In this document: positions 42,006 to 52,071 of the stretch, piece by piece
How positions within the stretch are numbered: position 1 is the first letter of the stretch
Layout of the letters: every line of letters starts with the position of its first letter
DNA from: an uncultured Methanobacterium sp.
GTDB lineage: Archaea; Methanobacteriota; Methanobacteria; Methanobacteriales; Methanobacteriaceae
Assembly: GCF_963665055.1 (NCBI RefSeq)
Contig: NZ_OY762015.1
Coordinates: 2,087,501-2,151,500, forward strand
Length of the DNA: 64,000 nt
Direction of reading: 5' to 3'
Translations under genes and position numbers: made by a program
Notes under the pieces: generated by a model
Seen by the model: the letters and a program-made list of their open reading frames with translations, nothing else
Databases searched by the model: none
What the model was told of the DNA's origin: nothing

Positions 42006-42575
42006 TCATGGCCATTTTTCAAACACCATGAATAACTGGTCCGGTAAAAAATCATATTTTTCATGAAGGGAGAACCCGGCTTGTTTCATAATATCTAAAA
42101 GAACAATTTCAGGAGTGTAATGTCCAAAAAGGCCTGTGAAACTAAGTTTTCTTTTGTTATAATCAATGATGGCTATTTTTCCATTATCTTTTAGAAATTT
42201 TTCAAGACCCATAAAATATTCTGCCTGATTGGGGATGTGATGGAATACGTTTCTTAAAAAAAATAGATCCACACTCTCCTCAGGTAAATTTATCCCATCT
42301 GGATTAACCCTGAGTGTTTCCACATTCTGAATGTCTCCGGTTAGAAGATGGTTCTTTATAAAATTAAGAGCGTTTTCATCGGTGTCAATGGCATAAACTT
42401 GGCCATCCCTTCCCACTTTTCTGGAAAATTCGTGGGTGAAATATCCTCCACCAGACCCAATATCCCCCACTACCATCTCATCACAAAGATTAAGATGTTC
42501 TATAATTTCTAAGGGTTTGTTTTTTGGTGAAGAAGCCTCTCGATTTAACATTTTAAACCTGAATTCATTTAGCAT
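42006..42575 (-). CDS. Class I SAM-dependent methyltransferase
   Basis: A 189-residue methyltransferase. Motif I VVGDIGSGGGYFTHEFSRKVG lies near residue 36, AIDTDENAL marks the end of strand 2, and SVDLFFLRNVFHHIPN with KFLKDNGKIAIIDYNK complete the core; the chain is shorter than usual. Two ATGs (42584 and 42575) are possible; GGGGAT overlaps the first, so the second is favoured. The gene lies between the GNAT gene and the truncated QueG-like gene, all leftward. Confidence 0.87.
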   Translation of the reverse strand: MLNEFRFKMLNREASSPKNKPLEIIEHLNLCDEMVVGDIGSGGGYFTHEFSRKVGRDGQVYAIDTDENALNFIKNHLLTGDIQNVETLRVNPDGINLPEESVDLFFLRNVFHHIPNQAEYFMGLEKFLKDNGKIAIIDYNKRKLSFTGLFGHYTPEIVLLDIMKQAGFSLHEKYDFLPDQLFMVFEKWP

Positions 42576-42654
42576 TTCTATCATCCCCTTAAAGCAGCTT
42601 CAAATTTCCAGTTTATTAAATTAGATTTTATTAAATCAATTTAATGTTAATAAT

Positions 42655-43104
42655 TTAAATAGGAGCATTGGTGAGTATGGTCCCCCAATTAACCCCTGAT
42701 CCTACTTCTGGGGTCACCAGTAGATTTTTTTCTATTTTCCCCAGATCGGCCAGATTAGCCACCACTTCATGGAATGAAATTTCAGGCCCATCATTCATTT
42801 TTCTGGCTTTGGGCATGGCCAGTGCCTGGTATCCCTCCTGTTCGATAAACTGACTTAAATGTGATGTAATTGATTTTAATTGGCAATTTGTCACATCATA
42901 GGGCTGTTTTTTAGTCATTACCATCTTATCAGGAATTTTATAGGGCAAAGTTATTCCTATGGAGATTGCTCGGGGGTATTGGTCAATTAATGATCCATAT
43001 TTTTCAATTAGGGAGTTTTCAACCCGGGATAAATCTACCATACCCAAATAATAATCCTCACACTCGGTTTCAATAACGTTTCTGATTTCATTCTCACATT
43101 TCAT
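42655..43104 (-). CDS. Truncated QueG-like protein lacking the Fe-S domain
   Basis: A 149-residue protein equal to the N-terminal cobalamin-type domain of epoxyqueuosine-reductase-like proteins: YPRAISIGITLPYKIPD near residue 43, EGYQALAMPKARK and LLVTPEVGSGVNWGTILTNAPI at the end. The homologue at 56.6 kb continues for some 60 residues with two 4Fe-4S motifs; here a stop codon falls just where the CGDC motif should begin. The conserved HLAGHGWIGKS loop is also changed (ANLADLGKIEKN). It may be a stable single-domain version or a decaying gene. No strong ribosome site is seen (AGGTG at distance). Confidence 0.7.
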   Translation of the reverse strand: MKCENEIRNVIETECEDYYLGMVDLSRVENSLIEKYGSLIDQYPRAISIGITLPYKIPDKMVMTKKQPYDVTNCQLKSITSHLSQFIEQEGYQALAMPKARKMNDGPEISFHEVVANLADLGKIEKNLLVTPEVGSGVNWGTILTNAPI

Positions 43105-43416
43105 GATACTTTCACCTCTTTAAATTTTTTAAAGTCGTTTATGGTTTTTTAAATCCATTAAGATCAATGGAGGTTTTTTTAAATCCAATAGGCCAACAAT
43201 TTCATGAATTCATTCACATTTCTTGACATTTCAGGTATTTCTAGGACATTTTTCAGGATGGAAATGAAATGGGTACCATGAGCAGATTAATCCGTTTTAA
43301 TCTGCAATATTCTCCTATTAACCCATTTCTTCCTATTATCCATTTCAATCCATTATATGTTCATTATTTATGAACTTAACCGGTTCATATCAGGTCATCG
43401 TTTATCCGGTCGTTGT
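43105..43416. other. Intergenic region with a hairpin
   Basis: About 310 bases without a gene. It contains the stem-loop at 43282-43305 and, next to the ABC permease stop at 43417, a short tandem echo of the stop region (CCGGTAAAC / CCGGATAAAC on the minus strand). The rest is AT-rich. Confidence 0.45.
43282..43305. terminator. Stem-loop downstream of the ABC-2 permease gene
   Basis: GCAGATTAA and TTAATCTGC form a perfect 9-bp stem with a 6-base loop, 110 bases after the permease stop codon. There is no long T-run behind it, so a terminator or an mRNA-end stabiliser are both possible. Confidence 0.4.
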
Positions 43417-44601
43417 TTACCGGGTCATTGATTTCCTGAAGAGTGGCACGGCAATGGCCATGGTAACCACTCCAAATGCTACCAGTATGATTATCTGATT
43501 CATCACATCTCCCACACCTGCGTTTAAGAGCATTATTTTACGCATTGCATCGGCAGCATAAGTTAAGGGGATTACCTGTGAAATGGCCTGCATGAACCAG
43601 GGCATCTGTTGAATTGGATAAAAAATCCCTCCCAGAAACATCATGGGGAACATCAGCAGGTTCACAATCATGGTACTGGAAGCTTGATCTCCAGACATGG
43701 AAATTGCCATTATTCCTATTCCTATGAAGCTGAATATGCCCAGGAGGAGCATGAAGAATGCCAGTAGGATGCTTCCCTGGATGGTAACTCCAAACAGGAC
43801 TATGGCAATGGCCAGGATTATCACACACTGGATTAAACCTCGGGTACACAGTGCTGCTGTTTTACCAATGATAACTGAGAGTTGACTGATTGGTGCTGAT
43901 AACATTCCATCGAATGTGCCCATTTCCTTCTCTTTAGAGATGGCCTCTGGAATACCGGTCATAACACTCATCATCACGATCATGATCATGAGCCCTGGAG
44001 CTAGGAAGTTAAAGTAATTTGTTTGGCCCGGTATTGTGGTCTGAATATTTGGAATGTAAGGGAAGATCATAGCCTGTGGATTAACTGACAGATTTGTTGC
44101 CTTACCAAGACCCACTACATTAGCCTCGGCCTTAATGTTATTCATTCCACTTACTGTGCTGGATAGTACCTGCTGGATTTGCATGGAAATCTGGGGGTTG
44201 CTGTTATCTACGTATACGGTGAAATCAGCGGATTGTCCATTGGTTAAATTTTCAGAGAACCCCGGAGGTATGATGAACACTCCATACAGTTTTCCTTTGT
44301 TAATTGCAGTTTTAGCGTCATCTACACTGGAATAATTTTGAAACTTCATGTAGCTGGTATTTTTATTCATGGCCTCCAGCTGTGCTATAAATTCATTGCT
44401 TCCCTGGCCCTGGTCAAGGTTAACCAGTCCCATGGGCATGTTTTGCTGGGTGCTACCACTGGGGAAAATGAATCCAAACATGACCAGGAAGAGTAATGGC
44501 ATCATAAACAGGGCTGCCAGTGACATTCTGTTTCGTTTAAGCTCTAGCATGTCCTTAGCCATTACATGATAACTATCTTTTAGAATTTTAATGAAATCCA
44601 T
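43417..44601 (-). CDS. ABC-2 type multidrug exporter permease (YhgE/LnrN-like)
   Basis: A 394-residue ABC-2 permease. An N-terminal helix (RMSLAALFMMPLLFLVMFGFIF) is followed by an extracytoplasmic domain of about 170 residues and five C-terminal helices, including GLMIMIVMMSVMTGIPEAISKEKEMGTFDGML, a hallmark of this family. The open frame extends 26 codons upstream into the ATPase gene end; GGTGAT directly before ATG 44601 decides the start. It follows the ATPase gene by five bases in one operon under the PadR regulator. Confidence 0.92.
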   Translation of the reverse strand: MDFIKILKDSYHVMAKDMLELKRNRMSLAALFMMPLLFLVMFGFIFPSGSTQQNMPMGLVNLDQGQGSNEFIAQLEAMNKNTSYMKFQNYSSVDDAKTAINKGKLYGVFIIPPGFSENLTNGQSADFTVYVDNSNPQISMQIQQVLSSTVSGMNNIKAEANVVGLGKATNLSVNPQAMIFPYIPNIQTTIPGQTNYFNFLAPGLMIMIVMMSVMTGIPEAISKEKEMGTFDGMLSAPISQLSVIIGKTAALCTRGLIQCVIILAIAIVLFGVTIQGSILLAFFMLLLGIFSFIGIGIMAISMSGDQASSTMIVNLLMFPMMFLGGIFYPIQQMPWFMQAISQVIPLTYAADAMRKIMLLNAGVGDVMNQIIILVAFGVVTMAIAVPLFRKSMTR

Positions 44602-44605
44602 AATA

Positions 44606-45622
44606 TCACCTTCCCCTCGCTTTGGGTGCTGGTCCATGGCCATGATGAGTGTTAACTGGTTTTTCAGTGGCCTGATCACGCATCTGTTTACCAGTCACTG
44701 CCAGGAACACATCTTCCAGTGTAGATTCATTGCTGTTGGTAAGGGAGGCTATATCCCCACCTTCATTACGGATGGTGTCAATGATCTGATTCAGGGCATC
44801 ATCCCCCTGAGCACTTACCTTTAAATTATAATCATCCTGCTGTGCCACTGCAGTGACCATTTCCAGGGATCTGATTTTTTCAATGAGTTCCCGGGTCAGG
44901 TTGTCAATCTTAATACCAAATACCGTGATATCACCATGGGATATCATGTTTTTAAGGTTTTGTGGCGTGTCCAAAGCTGCAATTTTACCGTGATCAATAA
45001 TGGCAACCCGATCGCTGAGTGCTTCTGCCTCGGTCATGGCATGGGTGGTTAATATGATGGTCATCCCGCTCTGGTTGATTTCCCGGGTTATATCCCTTAT
45101 GGAAAAAGTGGTCTGTGGATCCAGGCCCAGTGTAGGTTCATCCATAAACAGTATCTCTGGTTCAGACAGAAGCGCCCGTATTACATTGATCCTCTGCTTC
45201 ATACCGGTTGAAAATTTACTGATCTGGGTGTTCTTCCATTCCTGCATGTCCACCATTTCCAGTAATTCATCGATCCGTTCTTCCAACTTTTGTTTAGGCA
45301 TGGAATAAAGTTTCCCGAAGAATCTTAGGTTTTCTGCTGCGGTTAGGCGGTCGTACATGATCATCTTTTCAGCCACCAGGCCAATATTCTGGCGAACCTG
45401 GTCTGATTCTTTAATTAAATCATATCCTGCAACCCTGGCCGATCCGGATGTCGGCTGGGCGAGGGTGCACAGCATTCGAATAGTGGTACTTTTACCTGCA
45501 CCGTTGGGGCCTAAGAATCCAAATATTTCCCCTTCCTCCACTGTCAGTGACAGGTCATCCACTGCTGTGAAATCACCGAACTTTTTAGTAAGGTTATTAA
45601 GTTCTATAGCATTTTTTGTCAT
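44606..45622 (-). CDS. ABC-2 type multidrug exporter ATP-binding protein (DrrA-like)
   Basis: A 338-residue ATPase. Walker A GPNGAGKSTTIRM, signature FSTGMKQRINVIRAL, Walker B ILFMDEPTLGLDP and the H-loop TTHAM are present. The C-terminal extension includes the DrrA-type region (LEDVFLAVTGKQMRD), then a His/Gly/Pro-rich tail (NTHHGHGPAPKARGR) that might bind metal. The frame is open upstream, but GAGGG with four-base spacing supports ATG 45622. It is preceded by the PadR gene on the same strand. Confidence 0.92.
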   Translation of the reverse strand: MTKNAIELNNLTKKFGDFTAVDDLSLTVEEGEIFGFLGPNGAGKSTTIRMLCTLAQPTSGSARVAGYDLIKESDQVRQNIGLVAEKMIMYDRLTAAENLRFFGKLYSMPKQKLEERIDELLEMVDMQEWKNTQISKFSTGMKQRINVIRALLSEPEILFMDEPTLGLDPQTTFSIRDITREINQSGMTIILTTHAMTEAEALSDRVAIIDHGKIAALDTPQNLKNMISHGDITVFGIKIDNLTRELIEKIRSLEMVTAVAQQDDYNLKVSAQGDDALNQIIDTIRNEGGDIASLTNSNESTLEDVFLAVTGKQMRDQATEKPVNTHHGHGPAPKARGR

Positions 45623-45721
45623 TTTTCCCTCTATTTCAATTAATAATTTGGACAATTATAGCCCAAGCTAACCAGTAACTAATTTAAATCATTCTAAGAT
45701 TCGGAAGTCTTTAAATCCGAA

Positions 45722-46300
45722 TTATTCATCAGGGAGTGATTCTTCCATTTTTTTTAGTCTTTCACCTAGTTCCCCTATTATTTCCTTGTGTGGTGTGAGT
45801 TTCTCTTTTCTTATGTCTTCCATAAAGGCCACGTAACTGCTAATCTCTCTTAAGACATTTTCCACAACAAAATTTCCCCGGTCCATTCGCTGCCCTTCTG
45901 GTCCGCGTAGACCACCAAAGAGATCAAAGATTATTTCCCTGCCTTCTTCGGTTAAATCATATTTTCCGTCTTCTATTTTTTCTATTAAACCTTCATCAAC
46001 CATCTTCTTAAGCATAGGGTATACTGAACCCGGTGAAGGGCGACAGGGGACACGTCTCATTGTTCTTTGAAAGTGTTGACCGTAATGATCACCTCCAAAC
46101 TGCTGTCTTCGCTTTTGGTACATGTCATTTACAATATCGTAGTGTTCCTGAATTGCATCCATTACTTCAACACCGTTTTTTGGGCCATGATCAAGGACAT
46201 GGAGTATCCACACTCTCAAACCTCCCAGTTTATTCAGTTTGTCTATTTTTTCGTGGATATTTCTCCAGTTATCCCATTTATCTCTCCACTCATCCCACAT
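45722..46300 (-). CDS. PadR family transcriptional regulator (long form)
   Basis: A 192-residue PadR-type regulator. The N-terminus is rich in Trp and charge (MWDEWRDKWDNWRNIHEK). The winged-helix is VWILHVLDHGPKNGVEVMDAIQEHY ... PSPGSVYPMLKKMVDEGLIEKIEDGKYDLTEEG, with an insert between helices (QKRRQQFGGDHYGQHFQRTM). A C-terminal helical domain follows. It most likely represses the ABC exporter operon immediately downstream and itself. AGGAGA lies before ATG 46300. Confidence 0.9.
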   Translation of the reverse strand: MWDEWRDKWDNWRNIHEKIDKLNKLGGLRVWILHVLDHGPKNGVEVMDAIQEHYDIVNDMYQKRRQQFGGDHYGQHFQRTMRRVPCRPSPGSVYPMLKKMVDEGLIEKIEDGKYDLTEEGREIIFDLFGGLRGPEGQRMDRGNFVVENVLREISSYVAFMEDIRKEKLTPHKEIIGELGERLKKMEESLPDE

Positions 46301-46326
46301 TTTAGAATTCTCTCCTATCTTATAAT

Positions 46327-46436
46327 CGATACAGTATCGTTAATTTGATATTGAATAATTGTTATAACATCTTTAAACTGTTATATTAGAATTTTTTCAT
46401 CAAACAATATCAAATTATCGATATCGACTAATCGAT
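46327..46436 (-). promoter_or_regulatory. padR-ABC promoter region with CGATA palindromes
   Basis: CGATACAGTATCG (46327-46339) is a perfect palindrome close to the padR start. About 80 bases further up, ATCGATATCG (46417-46426) and ATCGAT (46431-46436) repeat the same core. Between them lie AT-rich TATA candidates (TTATAAC around 46364). The paired cores suggest PadR operators on both sides of the core promoter. Inference. Confidence 0.5.
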
Positions 46437-46542
46437 ATTAAGAATTTTCTTATATATATAGTTTGTGGTCAAGGGAGAGTAGTTACTATAATGAGGACTC
46501 AGAATAAAATTAAAAAAGATAAACAAAGCAATGCTGGAACGC

Positions 46543-47340
<798 letters not shown>

Positions 47341-47371
47341 AAATTCTCCAATCAATCCCGATTTTGTTGAA

Positions 47372-47974
47372 TTAAAGTAAATATTCCATATTAAAAGCTC
47401 CTTTTTTCCAACCGGGGAGAGATAATATTCTTTCCTTAAATTTCTTAAAACCAAACCTTTCATAAAGCCTTAAAGCACCCTCATTTTCAATATCAACATC
47501 CAGTACTGCTCTCCTGCATCCTTTTTCCCTGGCCAGCTTTATTCCCTCTTCCAGAATAAATGAACCTATTCCCTGTCCCCGGAAGTGTTCATCCACAGCC
47601 ACTATGGCATAATAAAAGTCATCCTTCTCCAGACGAGATAAGAAAATACTGTCAACTAGCTCAATCATTAAGAATCTTAAGGAGTCCAGGATGTTGAAAT
47701 TATGTAAGAGAACCTTTAATTCCTGCATAGTTCCCTTCTTGTCCCCAGCAGAATACACCATGACTCCCATGATCTGGTGTTTTTCATTGGTTACCACGTA
47801 GATCTGCTGGTATCCCAGGTTGTTATCCCCCATATTTACCAGTTTCCCCAATTTCTGTGAGGCATTCTCTTTGTTTCCAAAGAAAAAATCAAAAGTTTCA
47901 GCATCAGCTTCATAAATAATTTCGGATACGTGAAAGGAGTCGTGCTTCTTTTTATCCATTTTTTGAAAGTACAT
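47372..47974 (-). CDS. GNAT family N-acetyltransferase
   Basis: A 200-residue acetyltransferase. The acetyl-CoA loop VDEHFRGQGIGSFILEEGIKLAREKGCRRAVLDVDIENEGALRLYERFGF lies in the last third and is very clear. The first two thirds include a helical stretch seen in a subgroup of archaeal GNATs. GGAGC is about nine bases before ATG 47974. It is followed by the alpha/beta hydrolase gene in the same transcription unit. Acceptor unknown. Confidence 0.88.
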   Translation of the reverse strand: MYFQKMDKKKHDSFHVSEIIYEADAETFDFFFGNKENASQKLGKLVNMGDNNLGYQQIYVVTNEKHQIMGVMVYSAGDKKGTMQELKVLLHNFNILDSLRFLMIELVDSIFLSRLEKDDFYYAIVAVDEHFRGQGIGSFILEEGIKLAREKGCRRAVLDVDIENEGALRLYERFGFKKFKERILSLPGWKKGAFNMEYLL

Positions 47975-48429
47975 TTATTATTTAGCTCCTTAAATATCTT
48001 GAATTGTCTAAAATAGAGTTTGAATAAATTTTGGTAAAACAGATATTAATAATTCCCGGTTAATTAAACCTTGTTGCTCATCACTATCAATATTTATCAA
48101 GTATTTACACTTGAAATATATGGCCAAATAAACAGCATAGTATTACTTCGATGTATGTCATCAATGTATGTCAATTCATATCAAGTTTCCCCATGTCAAA
48201 TAGATCCAATTAATCCATGTCCAATTAATCTATAATTTCACCAGATTTTTTTCACTTGCAATGTAGGCCGGAGTTAGAGAATGAGTATGAACATATGTAC
48301 TCACCATCACTGGTCCTGTGTCCCCCATTATTATAGCCAAATCAGGGTTTTAATGACAAAAAACGGATGAATTTGCGGGAATTAGATTTAACAAATTATA
48401 TACCCTGATTCATATAAATTAAAAATCGT
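47975..48429. other. Divergent intergenic region upstream of polB
   Basis: About 455 bases without a gene. AATTATATA at 48394-48402 is a good TATA box for polB, about 30 bases before its ATG, giving a leader of only a few bases. Near 48150-48240 short units (ATGTATGTCA, CCAATTAATC) are repeated in pairs. No other signal is evident. Confidence 0.5.
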
Positions 48430-50220
48430 ATGGAAACCAAAAGAATGGTGCTCCTGGACATTGATTACATCACCCGGGACGATAAAGCAGTGGTAAGACT
48501 CTTCGGAAGAGAAAAAAATGATCCAACTGGAAATTCCATCATAGTACTGGATAAAGGATTTAAACCCTACATATACGTGATGCCACATGACCTGGATCCC
48601 TGCCGGGAGCAACTAGAAGAACTAGACGTTCAAAATGTAGAAAAAGTTGAAATGAAAGACTTAGGACGGGAAAAAAAATTTTTAAAAGTCACACTAAAAC
48701 ATCCTCAGGATGTTCCTAAATTAAGAGATAAAATAAGAGATTTATCCCAGGTTGAAGACATCAGAGAGCATGATATCCCATTTTACCGCCGATATCTCAT
48801 TGATAAGGGATTGTTCCCCATGGGTGAGGTGGAAGTGGAAGTTGAGACCGCATCGCCTGATATGAATTGTGTTTCCTCAGACAAAGGTGCTTCTATTGCG
48901 GAGTTAAAAGGTCAAATTCGACCAGTTAACTCTGATTTTCCAGAACTTAAAATTCTCAGCCTGGATATTGAGGTTTACAATCCCAAGGGCATGCCTAATG
49001 CAGAAGATGACCCCATCATCATGATCAGTCTCTCCAGTAACCAGGGATTGCGAATGGTAATTTCCACTGCTGAATCCCCCCTGGATTTTGCAGAAACTGT
49101 AGAAGACGAGGCAGCCATGATACAGAAATTTGTGGAAATTGTGGAAGATGAAAATCCTGATATTCTCATAGGTTACAACTCCGATAACTTTGATTTTCCC
49201 TATATCAAGGACAGGGCAGCTATCCTGGATGTTCCCCTGAACCTGGGTACCGATGGTTCCTGTCTTAAATTTATGAAAAGAGGATTTACCAACGCTGCCC
49301 TAGTAAAGGGTAGAATTCACCTGGATCTTTACCTTATCATGCGCCGTTACCTTCAACTGGATCGTTACACCCTGGAAAGAGTTTATCTGGAGTTATTCGG
49401 CCAGGAAAAATATGATATTCCCGGGGATGAAATACACCAGTACTGGAGTGATGGTGGGGAAAGGCTAGAAAAACTTTTCAAGTACTCTCTGGATGATGCG
49501 GTGGCTGTCACCGAGATTGCCGAGAAAATGATACCCTTAACTCTGGAACTCACCCGTATTGTAGGGCAACCATTTTTCGATGTGGCCAGGATGACCACCG
49601 GCCAGCAGGTGGAATGGTACCTCATACGCAAGGCCAATGAACAGGGAGAAGTAGTACCTAACAAACCCTCCGCATCACAGTACTCTAACCGACGAGGTAA
49701 AAGAGCCAGTGGAGGTTATGTGAAGGATCCGGTTAAGGGATTGCATGAGAACATCGTTTACTTCGATTTCCGTAGCCTGTACCCCAGTATCATCATCTCC
49801 AAAAACGTTTCCCCCGACACCCTGGTGGATGAATGCAACCCAGAAAAGTGCCATATCTCCCCTGAAGGAGGGTACATGTTTCTCAAGGAACCCCCAGGCT
49901 TCGTTCCATCCATAATCGGCAACATCCTAACCGAAAGGGTACGTCTTAAAACCCTGATGAAGGAATCAACAGATAATGAAGAGAAGAAGATTTTGAATGT
50001 GCAGCAGGAAGCACTGAAAAGGCTGGCCAACTCCATGTACGGAGTTTACGGTTACTCTCGTTTCAGATGGTATCGTCTGGAGTGTGCTGATGCCATCACC
50101 GCATGGGGAAGGGACTACATCAAAAAAACCATGGAAAAATCTGAAAAATTCGGTTTTAAACCGGTTTATGCTGATACTGATGGATTTTATGCAGTCTATG
50201 AAGGTGAAGTATCGGATTAG
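48430..50220 (+). CDS. polB: Family-B DNA polymerase, large part of a split enzyme
   Basis: A 596-residue replicative-type polymerase subunit. The 3'-5' exonuclease motifs are intact (SLDIEVY, GYNSDNFDFPYI, YSLDDAVAV). Pol motif A is FDFRSLYPSIIIS, motif B KRLANSMYGVYGY and motif C YADTDG. The chain ends 13 residues after motif C, without the thumb domain. In Methanothermobacter and other Methanobacteriales PolB is encoded as two genes split at this place, the second giving the C-terminal piece; that gene is not in the window. There is no downstream continuation in another frame, so this is the natural split and not a frameshift. The pncB gene follows in the same direction. Confidence 0.95.
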   Translation: METKRMVLLDIDYITRDDKAVVRLFGREKNDPTGNSIIVLDKGFKPYIYVMPHDLDPCREQLEELDVQNVEKVEMKDLGREKKFLKVTLKHPQDVPKLRDKIRDLSQVEDIREHDIPFYRRYLIDKGLFPMGEVEVEVETASPDMNCVSSDKGASIAELKGQIRPVNSDFPELKILSLDIEVYNPKGMPNAEDDPIIMISLSSNQGLRMVISTAESPLDFAETVEDEAAMIQKFVEIVEDENPDILIGYNSDNFDFPYIKDRAAILDVPLNLGTDGSCLKFMKRGFTNAALVKGRIHLDLYLIMRRYLQLDRYTLERVYLELFGQEKYDIPGDEIHQYWSDGGERLEKLFKYSLDDAVAVTEIAEKMIPLTLELTRIVGQPFFDVARMTTGQQVEWYLIRKANEQGEVVPNKPSASQYSNRRGKRASGGYVKDPVKGLHENIVYFDFRSLYPSIIISKNVSPDTLVDECNPEKCHISPEGGYMFLKEPPGFVPSIIGNILTERVRLKTLMKESTDNEEKKILNVQQEALKRLANSMYGVYGYSRFRWYRLECADAITAWGRDYIKKTMEKSEKFGFKPVYADTDGFYAVYEGEVSD

Positions 50221-50283
50221 ATGGAAATTATTTGATTTGAATGATTGGCTAAGCACGTGTGATAATTTAACAGGTGTATTTGT

Positions 50284-51444
50284 ATGTTTCATGTTGCTGG
50301 AGAAAAGGAGATTAAAGAGGGTAAAGTTACCGATGTGTACTTCCAGAGAACCCTTGAAATACTGAAAAAGAAAGGAATTAATCCTAAAGTAAAAGCAGAA
50401 TTTGTGGCCAAATCCTTACCAGATCAATGGTCCTGGGCTGTACTGGCTGGTTTAGATGAAGTTACCTACCTTTTGAAAGATTTACCAGTTAAAGTACGGG
50501 CCATGAAGGAGGGAACTGTTTTTTATCCTCACCAACCTGTTCTGGAGATAGAGGGTTATTATCAGGATTTCTGTGTTTATGAAACTGCTATTCTGGGGTT
50601 AATGTGCCAGGCTACTGGTATTGCAACCAAATCAGCCCGTTACAAAAAACTGGCAGGGGACCGTTTAGTGATGAGTTTTGGTGCCAGGAGGATGCACCCG
50701 GCAATAGCCCCCCTGATCGAAAGAAGTGCATTTGTTGGGGGATGTGATGGTGTTTCTGTTGTAAAAAGTGGAGAGGTTATTGGGGAAGACCCCCTGGGAA
50801 CCATTCCCCATGCTCTGATAATCTGCATTGGTTCTACCACCGAATCAGTCCAGGCCTTTGATGAAGTTATTGACCCTGATGTTAATCGAGTGGCACTTAT
50901 TGACACCTTTAACGATGAAAAATTTGAATGTCTAAGTGTAGCGGAAGCCCTGGGAGATAAATTATACGCAGTGCGCTTTGACACACCATCCTCGAGACGT
51001 GGTGATTTCAATCATATTCTCCAGGAAACACGATGGGAACTTGATTTAAGAGGATTTGAGCACGTTAAATTCTTTGTAAGTGGAGGTATTAAAGAAAAAG
51101 AAATATCCCACCTGAACCCATTGGTGGATGCTTATGGTATTGGAACTTCAATCAGTAACGCTCCAGTGGTGGATTTTTCCATGGACATAGTTGAAGTGGA
51201 TGGAAATCCACTGGCTAAAAGGGGAAAATGTTCCGGGCAAAAAAATGTGTTAAGATGTCCTGATTGCCATGAAGATCTGGTTCTACCCGTTCAAAAGTCA
51301 GCTGAAAACTGTTCCTGCGGTGGAAAATATGAAAATCTACTCATTCCCCTGTTGGAAAATGGTAATATTCCTTACGACCTTCCAAAACCTGGCGAAATTA
51401 GAGGATACGTGTTAGAACAGGTTAAATATCTTCCTGATTTATAA
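50284..51444 (+). CDS. pncB: Nicotinate phosphoribosyltransferase with C-terminal zinc ribbon
   Basis: This enzyme makes nicotinate mononucleotide from nicotinate and PRPP in NAD salvage. The 386-residue product shows FYPHQPVLEIEGYYQDFCVYETAILG, MSFGARRMHPAIAPLIERSAFVGGCDGVS and the phosphate-binding FVSGGIKEKEISHLNPLVDAYGIGT. The C-terminal 70 residues form a zinc ribbon (CPDC ... CSCGG), as in other archaeal members. GGTGT is six bases before ATG 50284. It lies 63 bases after polB and may share its transcript. Confidence 0.93.
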   Translation: MFHVAGEKEIKEGKVTDVYFQRTLEILKKKGINPKVKAEFVAKSLPDQWSWAVLAGLDEVTYLLKDLPVKVRAMKEGTVFYPHQPVLEIEGYYQDFCVYETAILGLMCQATGIATKSARYKKLAGDRLVMSFGARRMHPAIAPLIERSAFVGGCDGVSVVKSGEVIGEDPLGTIPHALIICIGSTTESVQAFDEVIDPDVNRVALIDTFNDEKFECLSVAEALGDKLYAVRFDTPSSRRGDFNHILQETRWELDLRGFEHVKFFVSGGIKEKEISHLNPLVDAYGIGTSISNAPVVDFSMDIVEVDGNPLAKRGKCSGQKNVLRCPDCHEDLVLPVQKSAENCSCGGKYENLLIPLLENGNIPYDLPKPGEIRGYVLEQVKYLPDL

Positions 51445-51519
51445 ATCATCGTTTAATGTTGCATTATTAATCAATATCAACCAATGACTAAATCTATCAT
51501 GTTTTTGGAGAACTAGAAG

Positions 51520-52071
51520 ATGAAAAGAGCTCTACTGGTAATAGATGTGCAGAATGAATATTTTTCAGGAAATTTATCGGTTACTTATCCTCCGGAGAGT
51601 CTGGAGAACATTTTAAATGTCATGGACGCAGCAAAGTCCAGTGATGTTCCCATCATCCTCATTCAACACACAGCCTTGCAAAAAAACGCGGCAACATTTA
51701 TTAAAGGAACTGATGGTTGGGAAATTGTACCAGAAGTTTTAACCAGAAAACATGATTATCTGGTGGAGAAAAACCTCCCAGGAAGCTTCACTGGCACGGA
51801 TCTGGAAAGCTGGCTACTGGAAAATGACATTGACACCGTGACTATTTCCGGTTATATGACCCAGATGTGCTGTGACACCACTGCCCGGCAGGCCTTTCAC
51901 CGGGGTTTTAAGGTGGAGTTTCTGTCTGATGCTACAGGCACCCTCAATGTCTCCAACTACGCGGGAAGTGTCACTGCCCAAGAATTACACAGCGCAGTTC
52001 TGGTTACCCAGGCAATGCGATTCAGTGATGTACTAAGCACTGCTGATTGGATTCTAAGAGTAGAAAAATAG
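51520..52071 (+). CDS. Isochorismatase-family cysteine hydrolase
   Basis: A 183-residue hydrolase of the isochorismatase/nicotinamidase superfamily. The catalytic triad is visible: Asp in LLVIDVQNEYF, Lys in YLVEKNLPGSF and Cys in SGYMTQMCCDTTARQAFHRGF. Since the gene follows pncB, a nicotinamidase feeding nicotinate to PncB is an attractive guess, yet the metal-site residues of nicotinamidase are not evident to me. GGAGA lies before ATG 51520. Confidence 0.88.
   Translation: MKRALLVIDVQNEYFSGNLSVTYPPESLENILNVMDAAKSSDVPIILIQHTALQKNAATFIKGTDGWEIVPEVLTRKHDYLVEKNLPGSFTGTDLESWLLENDIDTVTISGYMTQMCCDTTARQAFHRGFKVEFLSDATGTLNVSNYAGSVTAQELHSAVLVTQAMRFSDVLSTADWILRVEK

Noticed and set aside
49966..50292. 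PolB interrupted by a frameshift
   Set aside because: No continuation of the thumb domain in other frames before pncB; the split after motif C is natural in Methanobacteriales.
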